64,000 nt of DNA from Parietaria judaica (lineage: Eukaryota > Streptophyta > Magnoliopsida > Rosales > Urticaceae), in NCBI GenBank assembly GCA_954871525.1, contig OX940871.1:15034532-15098531 (forward strand), written 5' to 3'. Of this stretch, positions 20,248 through 33,370 are shown one piece after another. The position numbers and the translations under genes are program-made. Below the pieces are notes generated by a model that saw nothing but the letters and a program-made list of their open reading frames with translations, did no database searches and was not told the origin of the DNA. How positions within the stretch are numbered: position 1 is the first letter of the stretch; every line of letters starts with the position of its first letter.

Positions 20248-21198
20248 ATGAAACGAGCCGTTCGCGACGCTTTCGTAGAGGATATGGTGAGACGAGAAGA
20301 GGTCGACGGATTCCGTGCTCAGGTGGAATTGCTGATCCGTCAGATGGCTGCAATGATGCAGAATCAAACGGAGCAAAGACGCCAAGACGAGTCCGACACC
20401 GAGGACGACCAAGCCAACCTGTTCGGGCAGAATTTTGGACGTGCGGCGGTCCCGGAGGATGCGCGATGGGTAGCGGCGTTCCAGGTGGCTATCCCGGAGT
20501 ACGACGAAACGACGTACGATGAGGCGGAGCACGGCGATGCCGTGTACGACGAGTCGGTTTACGGCGAGACGGAGTATGACAAACCCGTATACGATGAGTA
20601 CGATGAGGCCGTGTACGGCGAGGTCGTATACGACGACAACATGTGCGACAAGAAGGATGATAAGATAGTTTTGGTTTCAAGCATGGCCACCGAAGTGGCC
20701 GCACCGAGCAATTCCATTGTGGTGGCGGTCGTGACGACCACGAGTGGAGTTCCGAAAATCAAGTTAAGCACAACGTGGAAACAATCGCGTAAAGTTCCCG
20801 CTCAACTACAACCTATGTACGTGCATGACCGTGATAGACGAAAAACTAAGCTTGAAGACATGATCAAGAGATATTGGCGGGGCTGCAAATCCAATGCATT
20901 TGTTTTACGACGACGACTTTGGCGCCGACACAAGCGCGGCGATGGCGGCGGACTTGCGATACCTATTGGCGCTCTAAATTCGAGGACGAATTTTTTTCAA
21001 GCCGAGGAGAATGGTGCATTTCGTGATGTGCTAATTGGAAATCAAATCCCCTTGATTCATGCACATGAATCAATCATGAATCAATCTCTTTTATCATCTT
21101 TTATTATGCTCTTATCTTCATTAGTTTCTTTGATTTATTTTGATTTTATTATAACTATATTAGGTACATTAGATCAAGTTTTTTATGATTATTATTAG
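20248..21198 (+). CDS. Gag-like ORF, internal copy 1, unit 2
   Basis: Same product as the unit 1 ORF, including the ANLFGQ variant and the read-through into the middle LTR. It has no enzymatic domain. Confidence 0.45.
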   Translation: MKRAVRDAFVEDMVRREEVDGFRAQVELLIRQMAAMMQNQTEQRRQDESDTEDDQANLFGQNFGRAAVPEDARWVAAFQVAIPEYDETTYDEAEHGDAVYDESVYGETEYDKPVYDEYDEAVYGEVVYDDNMCDKKDDKIVLVSSMATEVAAPSNSIVVAVVTTTSGVPKIKLSTTWKQSRKVPAQLQPMYVHDRDRRKTKLEDMIKRYWRGCKSNAFVLRRRLWRRHKRGDGGGLAIPIGALNSRTNFFQAEENGAFRDVLIGNQIPLIHAHESIMNQSLLSSFIMLLSSLVSLIYFDFIITILGTLDQVFYDYY

Positions 21199-21392
21199 GT
21201 TTCATTTATGCTACATTTATGCTATATAAGCAAGAGAAAACATGTGTAAGTTTTTAGTTGATTATGAAATGAAAATCGAGCTATAGCTTGTGAAGTCGAG
21301 TTTATTCTCGCAAATACGTGTTCTTCGTGTTCTTCGTATTCCGCTCTACATCAGTTGGTATCAGAGCCACTCGTTTCTGTGCAGAGGCACCG

Positions 21393-22262
21393 ATGAAACG
21401 AGCCGTTCGCGACGCTTTCGTAGAGGATATGGTGAGACGAGAAGAGGTCGACGGATTCCGTGCTCAGGTGGAATTGCTGATCCGTCAGATGGCTGCAATG
21501 ATGCAGAATCAAACGGAGCAAAGACGCCAAGACGAGTCCGACACCGAGGACGACCAAGCCAACCCGTTCGGGCAGAATTTTGGACGTGCGGCGGTCCCGG
21601 AGGATGCGCGATGGGTAGCGGCGTTCCAGGTGGCTATCCCGGAGTACGACGAAACGACGTACGATGAGGCGGAGCACGGCGAGGCCGTGTACGACGAGTC
21701 GGTTTACGGCGAGACGGAGTATGACAAACCCGTATACGATGAGTACGATGAGGCCGTGTACGGCGAGGTCGTATACGACGACAACATGTGCGACAAGAAG
21801 GATGATAAGATAGTTTTGGTTTCAAGCATGGCCACCGAAGTGGCCGCACCGAGCAATTCCATTGTGGTGGCGGTCGTGACGACCACGAGTGGAGTTCCGA
21901 AAATCAAGTTAAGCACAACGTGGAAACAATCGCGTAAAGTTCCCGCTCAACTACAACCTATGTACGTGCATGACCGTGATAGACGAAAAACTAAGCTTGA
22001 AGACATGATCAAGAGATATTGGCGGGGCTGCAAATCCAATGCATTTGTTTTACGACGACGACTTTGGCGCCGACACAAGCGCGGCGATGGCGGCGGACTT
22101 GCGATACCTATTGGCGCTCTAAATTCGAGGACGAATTTTTTTCAAGCCGTGGAGAATGGTGCATTACGTGATGTGCTAAATATGATAATGGGTCTTGACA
22201 TCAGCAAAACAAGCCCAATGAAGCCCATCAACATCGAAAAGGTTTTCCAAGTAGGGTTATGA
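21393..22262 (+). CDS. Gag-like ORF, internal copy 2, unit 2
   Basis: Same as the second internal ORF of unit 1 (ANPFGQ variant), ending in the divergent terminal segment. Confidence 0.4.
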   Translation: MKRAVRDAFVEDMVRREEVDGFRAQVELLIRQMAAMMQNQTEQRRQDESDTEDDQANPFGQNFGRAAVPEDARWVAAFQVAIPEYDETTYDEAEHGEAVYDESVYGETEYDKPVYDEYDEAVYGEVVYDDNMCDKKDDKIVLVSSMATEVAAPSNSIVVAVVTTTSGVPKIKLSTTWKQSRKVPAQLQPMYVHDRDRRKTKLEDMIKRYWRGCKSNAFVLRRRLWRRHKRGDGGGLAIPIGALNSRTNFFQAVENGALRDVLNMIMGLDISKTSPMKPINIEKVFQVGL

Positions 22263-23390
22263 ATTGCACTTGCTATCTGTATAAAAACCATTGCATTCCA
22301 TATTATGCAGTCACTTTCGTGTGTTAGCTAACTATGGATATATTATGCAGTCTCTTCCTTTCCTCTCTCTCTTTGTTTGTAAGGCAATAAGTGACTGATG
22401 CGATTGATTACTATCGCAATCGGTCCTTTAAATTGCCGAGAAAGACCGGATCTCAAATGCTTGCGGTTCTCGCTCTCTCCATGCGACTTTCGCATTCGAT
22501 GTTCCTATATGCATGCATCGTTCCTTATTTTCAACTAAATTTGCCAATTATTATTTGCCAAGTCACGGCCAACCCAGGCTCCGTATCTTCAAATTTTAAA
22601 GATCGCAATTTCTTTTCATATATATATTTAATTCTTAAATTTATAAATATAATCTTTAATACTTTTAAATCTTCACAAATTTGATATAACGTCAGTAATT
22701 AATGGGTATCCATGGCTAGCTCATGCACACCCTTATGACTATTTTAATTTAGTGATAGTGATGAAATAAAAACTGGTTATCGATTATCATGCACAAATTT
22801 GATTATCTTTAATACTTTTAAACTTCACAAATTTTATATAACGTCAGTAATTAAGGGGTATCTATGGCTAGCACATGCACACCTTTATGACTATTTTAAT
22901 TTAGTGATAGTGATGAAATAAAAACTGGTTATCTATTATCATGCTATGCATAATTTTTAGATATTGACGGTAAAAAAAATTAAAACTAATGAAAGTCTCG
23001 GTATTTGATAATTTTTTTTTGTGGCAAAAAGATCTAAAATTTACACAAATTTGGTGAAAAAGACAAAAAAATTCCCCTGCAAATTAAAGTCTCGACGTTT
23101 ATAAACATGTTTTATTTTTGGGCTAGCCAAAACTGGATTAAGCCGAAAACTGTGCCAGCTTGTTTTTTTTTATATAAAAATAATCTCATGAATAAAAAAT
23201 ACATTAAAATCAAGTAATAAATAATGTAAAGACGTTAAAATTTCAAAACAAATAGATTCTTAAACGTTAAAACTATGATGCATCAATGAAAAAAGAAAGA
23301 GGGTAAAATTGGGCTGTAAAGCGCCTATATGACTTTCGAAAGCCTTTCAATTCCCATTTTTGACAATTATAGTCAATTTTGTATCAAATT

Positions 23391-24401
23391 CTGATAGAGA
23401 CCAGACAAAACCAAACTCTGATGGCAAAACTTTCACCCCTAATTTTCTCTTCGAAAAAAATATTACATATATAATGACGACGTACCAGTAACCAAGTCTA
23501 CAATTATTATCAAATATAAAACGAAAAAACAAACAGTCGGATCCATTCATCAACCCAGACAAAGTATTGCGAAAGTTAAAGACGTAACTTTTACAACACG
23601 ACTCCGGTTTTGCAAGCAAGAACAGAAAGAGTCTTTGAAACGACACATTGTAAGTTCATGACGCGTGTTGTGCGATCTTCCTTTCAAGGGATTTTTGTCG
23701 GATCCAGTCACCTTGTCCCCTTCCTTGCCGTTTTTCACGAGGAAGAATGTGGGAACGCTGCTGATGTTCCATTGCGCTGCGACGTCTGTGCTTTCGTCGA
23801 TGTCCACTTTCAAATGTTGGGGTATTTTCCAGCTAAAAATACGGATATTTATATATCCGGAAAAATACGGATCCGGATAAAAAACACCGGATATGTATAT
23901 ATCCGGGTAATTTTTTTTAGCAAATAATTAGAATTAATCTGCGCCGTTCGATTAGCGAGATAGACGGCCCAAATTAATCCTATTTTTAATTTTAACTTAA
24001 AAAACTTTAAAAATACAATAACCGGATCCGGACCTGTCTGGGAATTTTTTCCCGGACCCGGAAGTGTCTATCCGGGTTTTAAAAAAAAGGTCTTTGTAAT
24101 GCCTCTCATTTAAGGGATTAGTAGAGAGGAGACATCGCATGGCAAGGACCGCATTACATGGCCGTGAAATATAGAACAACAAGCCGCGATTTCCTCGAAG
24201 CACCCTTGAGCTTTGTTTCCAATTCACCGCCGGATTTTACTGCGGTTATTTCGCCTGTTACACAGCTACGGTAATAGAAGGTCGAGAACATGTAAAATTA
24301 AGACTATATTAAATTGTGTAAAACCCGGTCCTGGTTTAATCCCCCACGTAGTAAGTTATGCTAAACGATCCCAAGAAGATAAAAAATATTTACACTACAA
24401 T
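23391..24401 (-). pseudogene. Thioredoxin-exon pseudogene 1, unit 2
   Basis: Same split and decayed thioredoxin exon as in unit 1, including the ATCCGG-rich insertion (about 23836-24119). Confidence 0.78.
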
Positions 24402-25175
24402 AGCCATTGGGTACTTTCTCCGTACAACAAAAAGTATACCACACGTGTTTTAAGGCATTTCAACTAGGTTTAGGGGAAAGAATTGGCAAAAAGACCTTGG
24501 TTGAGATGTCGTTTTGGTGCCTACCCTCGTTATAACATAATATTTCTTTTACATTTATTTTTAGCCCCAATATATAGAAGTGACGAGTTTTCATTTCTTT
24601 TTTACCCAATATTTTGAGAAATCCCGTATTTTCCCTCTGGTAGTCAAGCGGTTTATTTATTACATTTTCTTTTAGGGTTTTTTTGTTTCAAACTTCTTGC
24701 TGGTTTTCTTGACGCTTTTTGGTCCCAAGATCCTCTCTTCCAAAGCCGAACTTTTTTCTCTTCTCGGTTGTACTCCAACATAGTTCCGTTCTTCTGATGT
24801 GTTCATTTTGGTTCGAGAACGACTTCGAGAGATTAGGCTTTCATCTATTTCCATTCCCGATGAAGGACGATCTTTTCAGCAACGAGTTTCTCCGATCATC
24901 GTCTTCATCCTCATCAAAGCCATGAAAATGGAGGTAAATGTTTATTCTTTGAGTAACCTATGCTTAGCAAACAGTTTTGACTTGTAATGTTATGGTTCAC
25001 TTATTTTACATGGAATTTTTATATACTATATTGTGTTGTTTACGAAGAAGAGCAACGAAATGGTGCATGAAACGAGTATAGGGTTGGTTCTCTACCTATT
25101 TCACCAATGCCGCTATCTATTTACACTCTGTTCTATATATATTTCAACAATTTTATATGTTCTCGTCCTTCTATT

Positions 25176-25565
25176 ACCGTGGCTGCGTGACAGGCGAAGT
25201 ATCCACAGTAAAATCCGGCGCGGAATTGGAAACAAAGCTCATGGCTGCTTCAAGGATATCGCTGCTTGCCGTGCTGTATTTCACTGCCACGTGTTGCGGT
25301 CCTTGCCGTGCAATGTATCCTCTCTACGTCAGCTTAGCTAGTAAATACCCTAACGTCGTTTTCTTAAAAGTGGACAATGATGAAGCCAGAGACGTCGTTG
25401 CGCAATGGAAAAGTGGACATTGATGAAGCCAGAGACGTCGTTGCGCAATGGAACATCACTAGCGTTCCCACATTCTTCCTTGTGAAAAACAACAAGGAGG
25501 TGGACACGGTGACAGGAGCCGACAAAAACACCCTTAAAAGGAAAAGCGCACAACATGCGTCATGA
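25176..25565 (+). pseudogene. Thioredoxin-exon pseudogene 2, unit 2
   Basis: CCGPC active-site change and the frame-shifting 43-bp tandem duplication (25366-25408, 25409-25451) are both present. The lesions therefore pre-date the array. Confidence 0.86.
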
Positions 25566-25837
25566 ATTTCTGATGTGTCGTTTCAAAGACTTTATGTTCC
25601 TACTTGCACTACCGAAGTCATGTTGTAAAAGTTACGTCTTTAACTTTTGCGATACTTATGCCTGAGTTGATGAAAAGATCCGACTAATATTTTTATTTTC
25701 GAAGAGAAAATTAGGGGTGAAAGTATTGGCATCGGAGTTCGGTTTTTTCCATCCGGATTTGGTTAGAAAATTGGGTATATTTGTCAAATAAACGGGATTG
25801 ACTTGGTTCAAAAATCATATTGACACAGTTATATATT

Positions 25838-26208
25838 GGGTGTGTTTGGCATAGTTTATATAGCCTTGTTTTTGTTTATAAAATAAACTTAACCTCTATT
25901 CAGGTGTTTGGCAAAAATGTTTTTCCAAAAAACACAAAATTGATTTTGAATTTTTGTACATGAATTGTAAAAGCTAGGATTCGTAGCTTTTGGTTTTTTC
26001 TAAAAACAAAAATACGGTTTTAGTCTATTTTAGTCTTTTTAGCCTAAATAATTTTTTTTACCAAACGCTAAAACAGTTTTTGTTACCAACAGCAACTGTT
26101 TTATAAACAATTTACCAAACACTTGGCGGTTTTTCTCAAAAACAATTTATTTTCTAAACTAAAATTAAAAACAATTTTTGTAAAAATTAAGCTATGCCAA
26201 ACGGACCC
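25838..26208. mobile_element. MITE, unit 2
   Basis: Same 371-bp element and ATT flanks as in unit 1, so inserted before the array formed. Confidence 0.83.
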
Positions 26209-26536
26209 ATTATCAAAAAACGTCATACTATATATTTCGAAAAGTACATATGATCTCAAGGTATTGATCCGTAAAGCTATATGGATAACATTAAATTCCG
26301 AGGAAAAAAAATCGATCGTTTCAAATTATGATATTTACAAGAAGAATCTAATTAAAAGGAACATAAAAGTGTGTATTAAAAAACTCACTCTTTACAACTC
26401 AAAATTGAATATTGTTGGCGTAAAATAAGCCCCCCCAAAAAAAGAGAGAAACTAACTACCTTACTCTATAGAAAAAACTAAGTAAAAATAAAATGAAAAA
26501 TTAACCCTTCCCGCTAGAAGACTCGTCTAACCCTAA

Positions 26537-26836
26537 TCAGCGAGAGAAGAAGCTGATAATCTTAGCCAAAATCTCGCTCACACCACAAAACCTAGAGTGC
26601 AAACGGAACCCTAACGGGGAATCTTGATCATCGTCGTGATTGCACGATCTTGTTCTTCGATTGCCATTCCGGAACGGGATTTCTCTCTCGCTCGCGAAGC
26701 CTCGTCGGAGATTCCCCGGAGACGGTTGCAACAAGTCCGACAGCGAAGTGTACACGTACCGAGGATTTTCCGCGTCATACCGGAGTTTCTCTAACCAATC
26801 GGAGCGTGATCGTTGGAGACCATTACGTTCCGTCAT
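26537..26836 (-). CDS. Hypothetical 99-aa protein, left-arm copy, unit 2
   Basis: Identical product to the unit 1 left-arm ORF. Family not recognised. Confidence 0.48.
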   Translation of the reverse strand: MTERNGLQRSRSDWLEKLRYDAENPRYVYTSLSDLLQPSPGNLRRGFASEREIPFRNGNRRTRSCNHDDDQDSPLGFRLHSRFCGVSEILAKIISFFSR

Positions 26837-27949
26837 GTTCTTAATTACCTACGTTCGTTATTGTAAAGCTCTGATGCTTTTTAGTGTTCTCCGATTCTAG
26901 ATCAATATAACTATATATATATATATATATAGTTATTGAAGATAGAAGATAGAATACGATCGAACAAGTTGGCAATGAAAATTCTAAATTTTACCCGTCA
27001 GTGATTATGAGTGTGAGTGTGACGATGGAAAGTTTAAGAAAAAAACTCGAAAATTAAAAGTCAATTGTATATCGTATATATACCTATCGACAAGTAAAGT
27101 AAAATACGAAAATCTAGCTTAGTTAGTTTTACCTAACAAAATCAAGTTATTAAATTAACTCAATAAATTATCAATATCCAAATAAATTTTATATATATAT
27201 TTATATATTTATATATTATACGAAATCATGAGTTAAGTTTTAATTAACCAAATTAAGTATTAAAATTATTATATATAAATATATATATTATACGAAAACA
27301 TGAGTTAAGTTTTAATTAACAAAAGGGAAAATTAAGTAATAAAATTATTATATATATATATATATATATTATAAGAAAACATAAGTTAAGTTTTAATCAA
27401 CAAATTAACTAAATTAATTGCGCATTATCCTCCTAATAAATTATTGTTATGCTCGTGTCGATTTAGTCAAACTAAAAGATTTAAAAAAAAAATTAAAAAA
27501 GCAGATCCCTATATAACAGCGCGCGTTCAGTTGTATATATATATATAAAATCTCGTCGTCGTCCATGGAGTCTTCTTCTTCTTCTTCTTTTCAGTGAACC
27601 AGATTCTGTGATTCTTGGGAGCCAAACTATCGCCACGAGCCTTTGTTTTTTTCTCCCTCCCTCGTAGATCGACGTGTTCTTCTCCACAAAACACCATAAC
27701 AGAAAAGAGAGTGAGCTCCATTGGAACACGCACGGGTTTGAGCTCTTTTGTTTTTTGGATAACTTTACAGATTCCGTAGTAAAATACGAATCTATCACAT
27801 TCCTGATTCGTTTACACAATCTTATTCTATCTTCAATAACTATATATATATATATTTAGTTTTATTGATCGAGAATCGGAGCAACACTTCAGTCTCTCAC
27901 TCTAAAAACAATCAGAGCTTTACAATAACGAACGTAGGTAATTAAGAAC

Positions 27950-28249
27950 ATGACGGAACGTAATAGTCTCCAACGATCACGCTCCGATTGGTTAGAGAAA
28001 CTCCGCTACGACACGGAAAATCACCGGTACGTGTACACTTCGCTGTCGGACTTGTTGCAACCGTCTCCGGGGAATCTCCGACGAGGCTTCGCGAGCGAGA
28101 GGGACATCCCGTTTCGGCAGGGCATTCAAAGAACAAGATCGTGCAATCACGGCGATGATCAAGATTCCGCATTAGGGCTCCGTTGGCACTCTAGGTTTTG
28201 CGGTGTGAGCGATATTTTGGCTAAGATTATCAGCTTCTTCTCCCGCTGA
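27950..28249 (+). CDS. Hypothetical 99-aa protein, right-arm copy, unit 2
   Basis: Identical product to the unit 1 right-arm ORF. Family not recognised. Confidence 0.48.
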   Translation: MTERNSLQRSRSDWLEKLRYDTENHRYVYTSLSDLLQPSPGNLRRGFASERDIPFRQGIQRTRSCNHGDDQDSALGLRWHSRFCGVSDILAKIISFFSR

Positions 28250-28832
28250 TTAGGGTTAGAGCTTGAAGGGTTAATTTATTATTTTATTTTTTCTGTAGAG
28301 TTTCTCCTTTTTTTTATGGCTTATTTTACGCCAACAATATTCAATTTTGAGTTGTAAAGAGTGAGTTTTTGAATACACAATGTCATGTTCCTTATAATTA
28401 GATTCGTCTTGTAAATATCATAATTTGAAACGATCAATTTTTTTTCTTCGGAATTTAATGTTATCCACATAGCTTTATGATATAGTACTTTTCGAATAAT
28501 ATAGTACGAGGCTTTTTGATAATATATAACTGCGCCAATATGATTTTTTGACAGCAAGTCACTTCCCGATTTATTCGACAAATATACCAAATTTTCTTAA
28601 CCAAAACCGGACAGAGACCGGACAAAACCCAAACTCCGATGGCAAAACTTTCACCCCTAATTTTCTCTTCGAAAATAACAATATTACCTATATGATGACG
28701 ACATGCCAGTAACGAAATCAGTCGGATCTTTTCATCAACTCAGGCAAAAGTACCGTGAAAGTTAGTCGTAACTTCTACAGCATGACTTCGGTATTCAGGA
28801 ACATAAAGTCTTTGAAACGGCACATCAGAAAT

Positions 28833-31800
28833 TTATGACGCGTGTTGTGCGATCTTCCTTTCAAGGGCGATTTTGTCCGCTCCTGTCACTGTGTCCACCT
28901 CCTTGCCGTTTTTCACGAGGAAGAATGTGGGAACGCTGCTGATGTTCCATTGCGCAGCGACGTCTCTGGCTTCGTCGATGTCCACTTTCAAGAAAACTAC
29001 GTTGGGGTATTTACCAGCTAAGCTGACGTAGAGAGGAGACATCGCACGGCAAGGACCGCACCATGTGGCCGTGAAATACAGAACCGCAAGCCGCGAAATC
29101 CTCGAAGCAGCCTTGAGCTTTGTTTCCAATTCGCCGCCGGATTTTATTGCGGTTACTTCGCCTGTCACACAGCCACCGAGCCACGGTAATAGAAGGACGA
29201 GAACATTTTAAATTGTGATTCTTTAAAAGTGTAAAACCTGGTCCCCATTTCACCCCTATATAGTAAGTTATGTTGAGCGATCCCAAGAAGATACAAAAAT
29301 AAAAGAGGACGTTATTCAATGGTGGAAATGGACTGACTAAAAATAAATGTTAAGCTGCGAAACACGCCAAAACAAAATTCAGCGAGCAATTGGAAAACCG
29401 TCGTTTACTCAAAATAAAATACCGAATGAAATTCCAGAGAGAGAGAAAGAGGGAGATTTAAACACAATACCTTCTCTTAAAGCAGACCGCTCTTCTTGCA
29501 TCTGCATAGAATCAGATTCCATAATATAAGTATAGAGATATGGATAAAAGAAAAAGAAAAAAGTAAAAGCCGTCAAACACCGAAAGGTTCTGCTTTTAAG
29601 TGTTTTCATCTTCAAAAATTTGACTTAACATAATAATTAGGAAGTATTCTACACTGATAAAAAAAAAATTATATCATATTCCTATGTTAAAGGGAATATG
29701 ATATCTTCTTTAAATAAATAGAAACATAATAAGAATATAACCTGTTAAATTTATAAATGTAATTCCCTATCATCCGGAGTCTTCTAACTGAATTTCGGAT
29801 TCGTCTACATGTTATAGATTATACAGTCACAAATGTTCAATGATCACATACTCGGCGGAGAAAAATGTTTGACTATCTTGAAGATGTTAGGTGATGCGGT
29901 AATTAATATGATTATGATTTAAAATTTAATTAATACTCGACTCACTCGAGCTTCATGTTTCTTCCGCCTCTCGCGCTCAGCTTTCTTGAGCTCCCTTTCT
30001 TTTCTCAATCGCTCGTACTTTCTTTGATGTTCTTCGATTTTCCGGGCATTAGGTTCAACCTGAAAATGCAAGTGGAGAGCTAAGCATTGTTTCTTCGGAC
30101 TTTGGGATATCATGAAGAACTATCACCTTTTTCAGCACCGAGCCTATCTCCTCATCGTAATCTAACTTCGACGCTAAATGCAAATCGCTTGCCGCTTCTT
30201 CCCAATAACCCAAAATTGCTTTCGCCATCCCTCTTATTTTGTATCCTTTTGCGGAGTCAGGGTTGATCTGCAATACAAACAAATAGTTGATGAATCTTAG
30301 GACTGGTTACGATAAATTGCTAATATTATATTTCACTTGCATTTGATAGCATTTGAGATAACGAACCTCTAGAGCAGCATTAGCGTCTCGAATCGCTGCA
30401 TTTGGCTTTTTTAGCTTGACAAAAATACTAGCTGAAAGGAAGGGCCGGTGGTGAGGAAAATGTACGATCATCGGAAATAAAGGGCCGAATCACTGAAAAA
30501 TATACCTCTAGTTGCATAGTATATAGCCGATGTAGGGTTCAACATAATGGCTTCAGTTATGCTACAGATAGCTTCATCCAATTTGCCTGAAAGAATCGGC
30601 CGTTGATATTTGAAATCAACGGTAATATCTATAAGAGCGTTCATTTTCATAAGCTAATGTCGTACCTTCAGACACGGCTTCCATTGCCTTTGATTTTGCT
30701 TCTTGAGCAGCATCTTGCTTCTCTTCAGTAACTTCAACTGACAAATCTCCCATCTGCAGAAAACAGAGAAAAAAAAATATGTTAATCGAGGATGACATTT
30801 CTGCAAAGAAGATCAAAGAGAGGAAGTACTCGATACAAAAATGTAGCATTAAACGCAAGCAAAGAAAATGTAAGCCTGTTGGTTATCACCGAAGCGACGA
30901 TTACCGTTAACTTTATTTGCAACGAACAAGATAAACAAAGAGCATTTTCCTTCGAGAACATAGCCATAGCTCTCCAAAAGATGTCTTGAATCTAACCGAC
31001 AAAACAAAACATAAAAACGGCACTAACTAACCCCTAAACACCACTAAATAGGAGAGATTAGGGTTTCCTAATCTTTCTCTACGACTTGCCATAAATGACC
31101 CAATAATACTTGAAGCTGAAACATAATATAATACTCAGAACTCAGAAGAGCATTATTAAATACTAAATGACTTACTTGCCATTCCTTCGTTGGTACATAA
31201 TTACCGAAGGCTTATAAAAAACTTACCCTTTGAGGAGGATCATTGTCGGGCTCCACAACGTCCGTATTATCCAACTCGATATCAGACTCAATAATGGCTT
31301 CATCTTCTTCCAAGGGCTCATCATGTTTGTTGGTCTTAATATGTTCCTTAGTGTCCTCCATATTATCACTGCCGTTATCCTATTTTCAGACAATAAAAAA
31401 TCATGCTCACGATGAGAACTATTTAATAACATAAGACGCCAAAGACGAGCACTCAGAATTGGGAATTTCTCATAAAAAAATAAAAAAAAAAACTACTGAG
31501 CAGCAAACAAAATAATGAATTCCCGAAATTCTTCAACCTGCGAATTTTAAGGACAGAAAAAGCTGATCACTAACGCAACATTACATCTTTGTAGCCATAG
31601 AAATGTTACTATACAAATCATCTCTTAATATTCTGAACTTCCGAACCAATATCATAAGCATCTCCAGGCGAAGACACATAGTTAAGAACACGTTTGTGTT
31701 ATGAATAAGACACAGTGCAGCGACACAAGTAAATAAACCCGGGAATTTTACACGGAAACTCAATTAGCTGAGCATCTACGATGATCGAACAAACGAGTTA

Positions 31801-32309
31801 AATGCTGGGTAGACAAACTAAACTCCTGGAACGCCAATTACAAAAAATCCCTTAAATCCAAAATGTTCACTATCAGGCCTAAGACCCCCTCAATTTCCAA
31901 GAAAACGGATTCGAGTCGCGAACTCCGACCGTTCCTTACTAAATGTTCGAGAAGAACCGGGTAGATCAAACTATGCCCTACACGAAACCCCAAGTGCTGT
32001 ACTCAAGTATTTCCGCAACCTCATCAATTACACTTGAAAAACTTGCAACAAACTCCATAACATGATCAATCTGTGAAGAGAGATGGTCTAACCTTGTGCG
32101 GGACCGGAGGAATTCTCGCGCCCAAACTGCTTCAGAAGATGAAACGCAAGGACATCATGAATAAATGAGTGTGAATCGCGAGGAGATGCTCGTGTGTACC
32201 TCTGGAGATAGGACTTGAAGAAGGCGAGAGAAGGATCGTGAAGAATGGAAGGGTTGGATTCGCATTGAGTGATGAAGTGCTTCAGCTCCGCAACTTTCTC
32301 GTCGTCCAT
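28833..32309 (-). CDS. TDX: TPR repeat-containing thioredoxin TDX, copy 2
   Basis: Ten exons: 32200-32309, 32093-32126, 31227-31379, 30666-30753, 30506-30586, 30367-30431, 30127-30267, 29946-30059, 29471-29501 and 28833-29161. It encodes the same 381-aa product as copy 1. The only differences seen are in introns (one A fewer near 31213, one T more near 31851), so all splice sites and the reading frame are kept. Confidence 0.91.
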
Positions 32310-33370
32310 GGAGTCTTCTTCTTCTTCTTCTTCTTCTCCACTGAACCAGATTCTGTGATTCTTCTGGCAATACAGTCAGGGACTCTAATTTACGCTGTTC
32401 GTAAATAATGGTGGTTGACAAGGGCATTCTGGTATTTAATTACTGAATATTAAAAAATAATAAAAAAGACAAAATAATGGGCTTCTTATTTTGCCATTCT
32501 TAATATTTGGATTCAGAGGAGGGTAAAATCGGAGAATAACTTTAGAGTTTTCATCAAGATTCATACTATTTTTTAATAGTGTTTTGTGTCTTGGCACGGG
32601 GATTGAAGAGTATGTTTTTTTAATGAAATTCTAAATAAGATATTTAAGTAAATTCTCTCATTTAGAGGAAGTGTAAAGATGAAAAACATACATGAATAAA
32701 ACCGCATTTTTCCATTACATGATTTTGGATATAACATAGATACTTTTACCACATCAAATATGAAATATGGATATATGATAATAACTTAAGTATTTATGTA
32801 GTCAACGAATGAAAATAATCTAATTTTTTACTTCACCAATAATTTATTTCGTTCTTGAATTGATGTCTCTACGTACATGGAGAGAGTGACAAGTGACTCA
32901 AGAAGCGTGTGATTAAGCGTAAATTTGAAAGTTGCGGCATGAATAGTTTTTGAAACTGTCGTCACGACAAAATAAAATTTACATTATACGATGCAATAAC
33001 TACGAGATCTTTATGGTATTTTTGCCCAAATTTCTCATAATTATACGTAAGTATATCTTACAGGGCCAGCCAGGACAAACTTTATTGGGCTCAACAAAAC
33101 ACATAATAGGGCCCAATTTAATTAAACGAGTCGTTGTTTATGTGGCACGAACTTCGAAAACGATAAGGAATTACGAACCGGTCAAACCACGCGCGCTCTC
33201 GCGTCATCACCCGCCACGTCGGATTCCCATATCCAAACCCACCGCCTCTCTCCGCAAGTACTTCACACGCGCTCATCGATGCGCGTTGACACGAAAATAA
33301 ATAATCAACAATATCGTTTGGCTATGTAATACTACAAGTTCTTGAGCACGAAGCTTTCGAGCGAGCTTCA
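32310..33370. promoter_or_regulatory. Divergent TDX/APX intergenic region, unit 2
   Basis: Same 1061-bp head-to-head spacer, with the ACGT-core element at 33214-33223. Confidence 0.53.

Larger units (their letters stand above)
19879..22386 (+). mobile_element. Compound non-autonomous LTR element, unit 2
   Basis: LTR 19879-20208, internal copy 1 to 21023, LTR 21024-21353, internal copy 2 to 22168 and divergent terminal segment 22169-22386. Structure and variant bases match unit 1. Confidence 0.8.
25176..29176. repeat. Large inverted repeat, unit 2 (arms 25176-26955 and 27824-29176)
   Basis: Arms, spacer and internal differences between arms are as in unit 1. Confidence 0.88.
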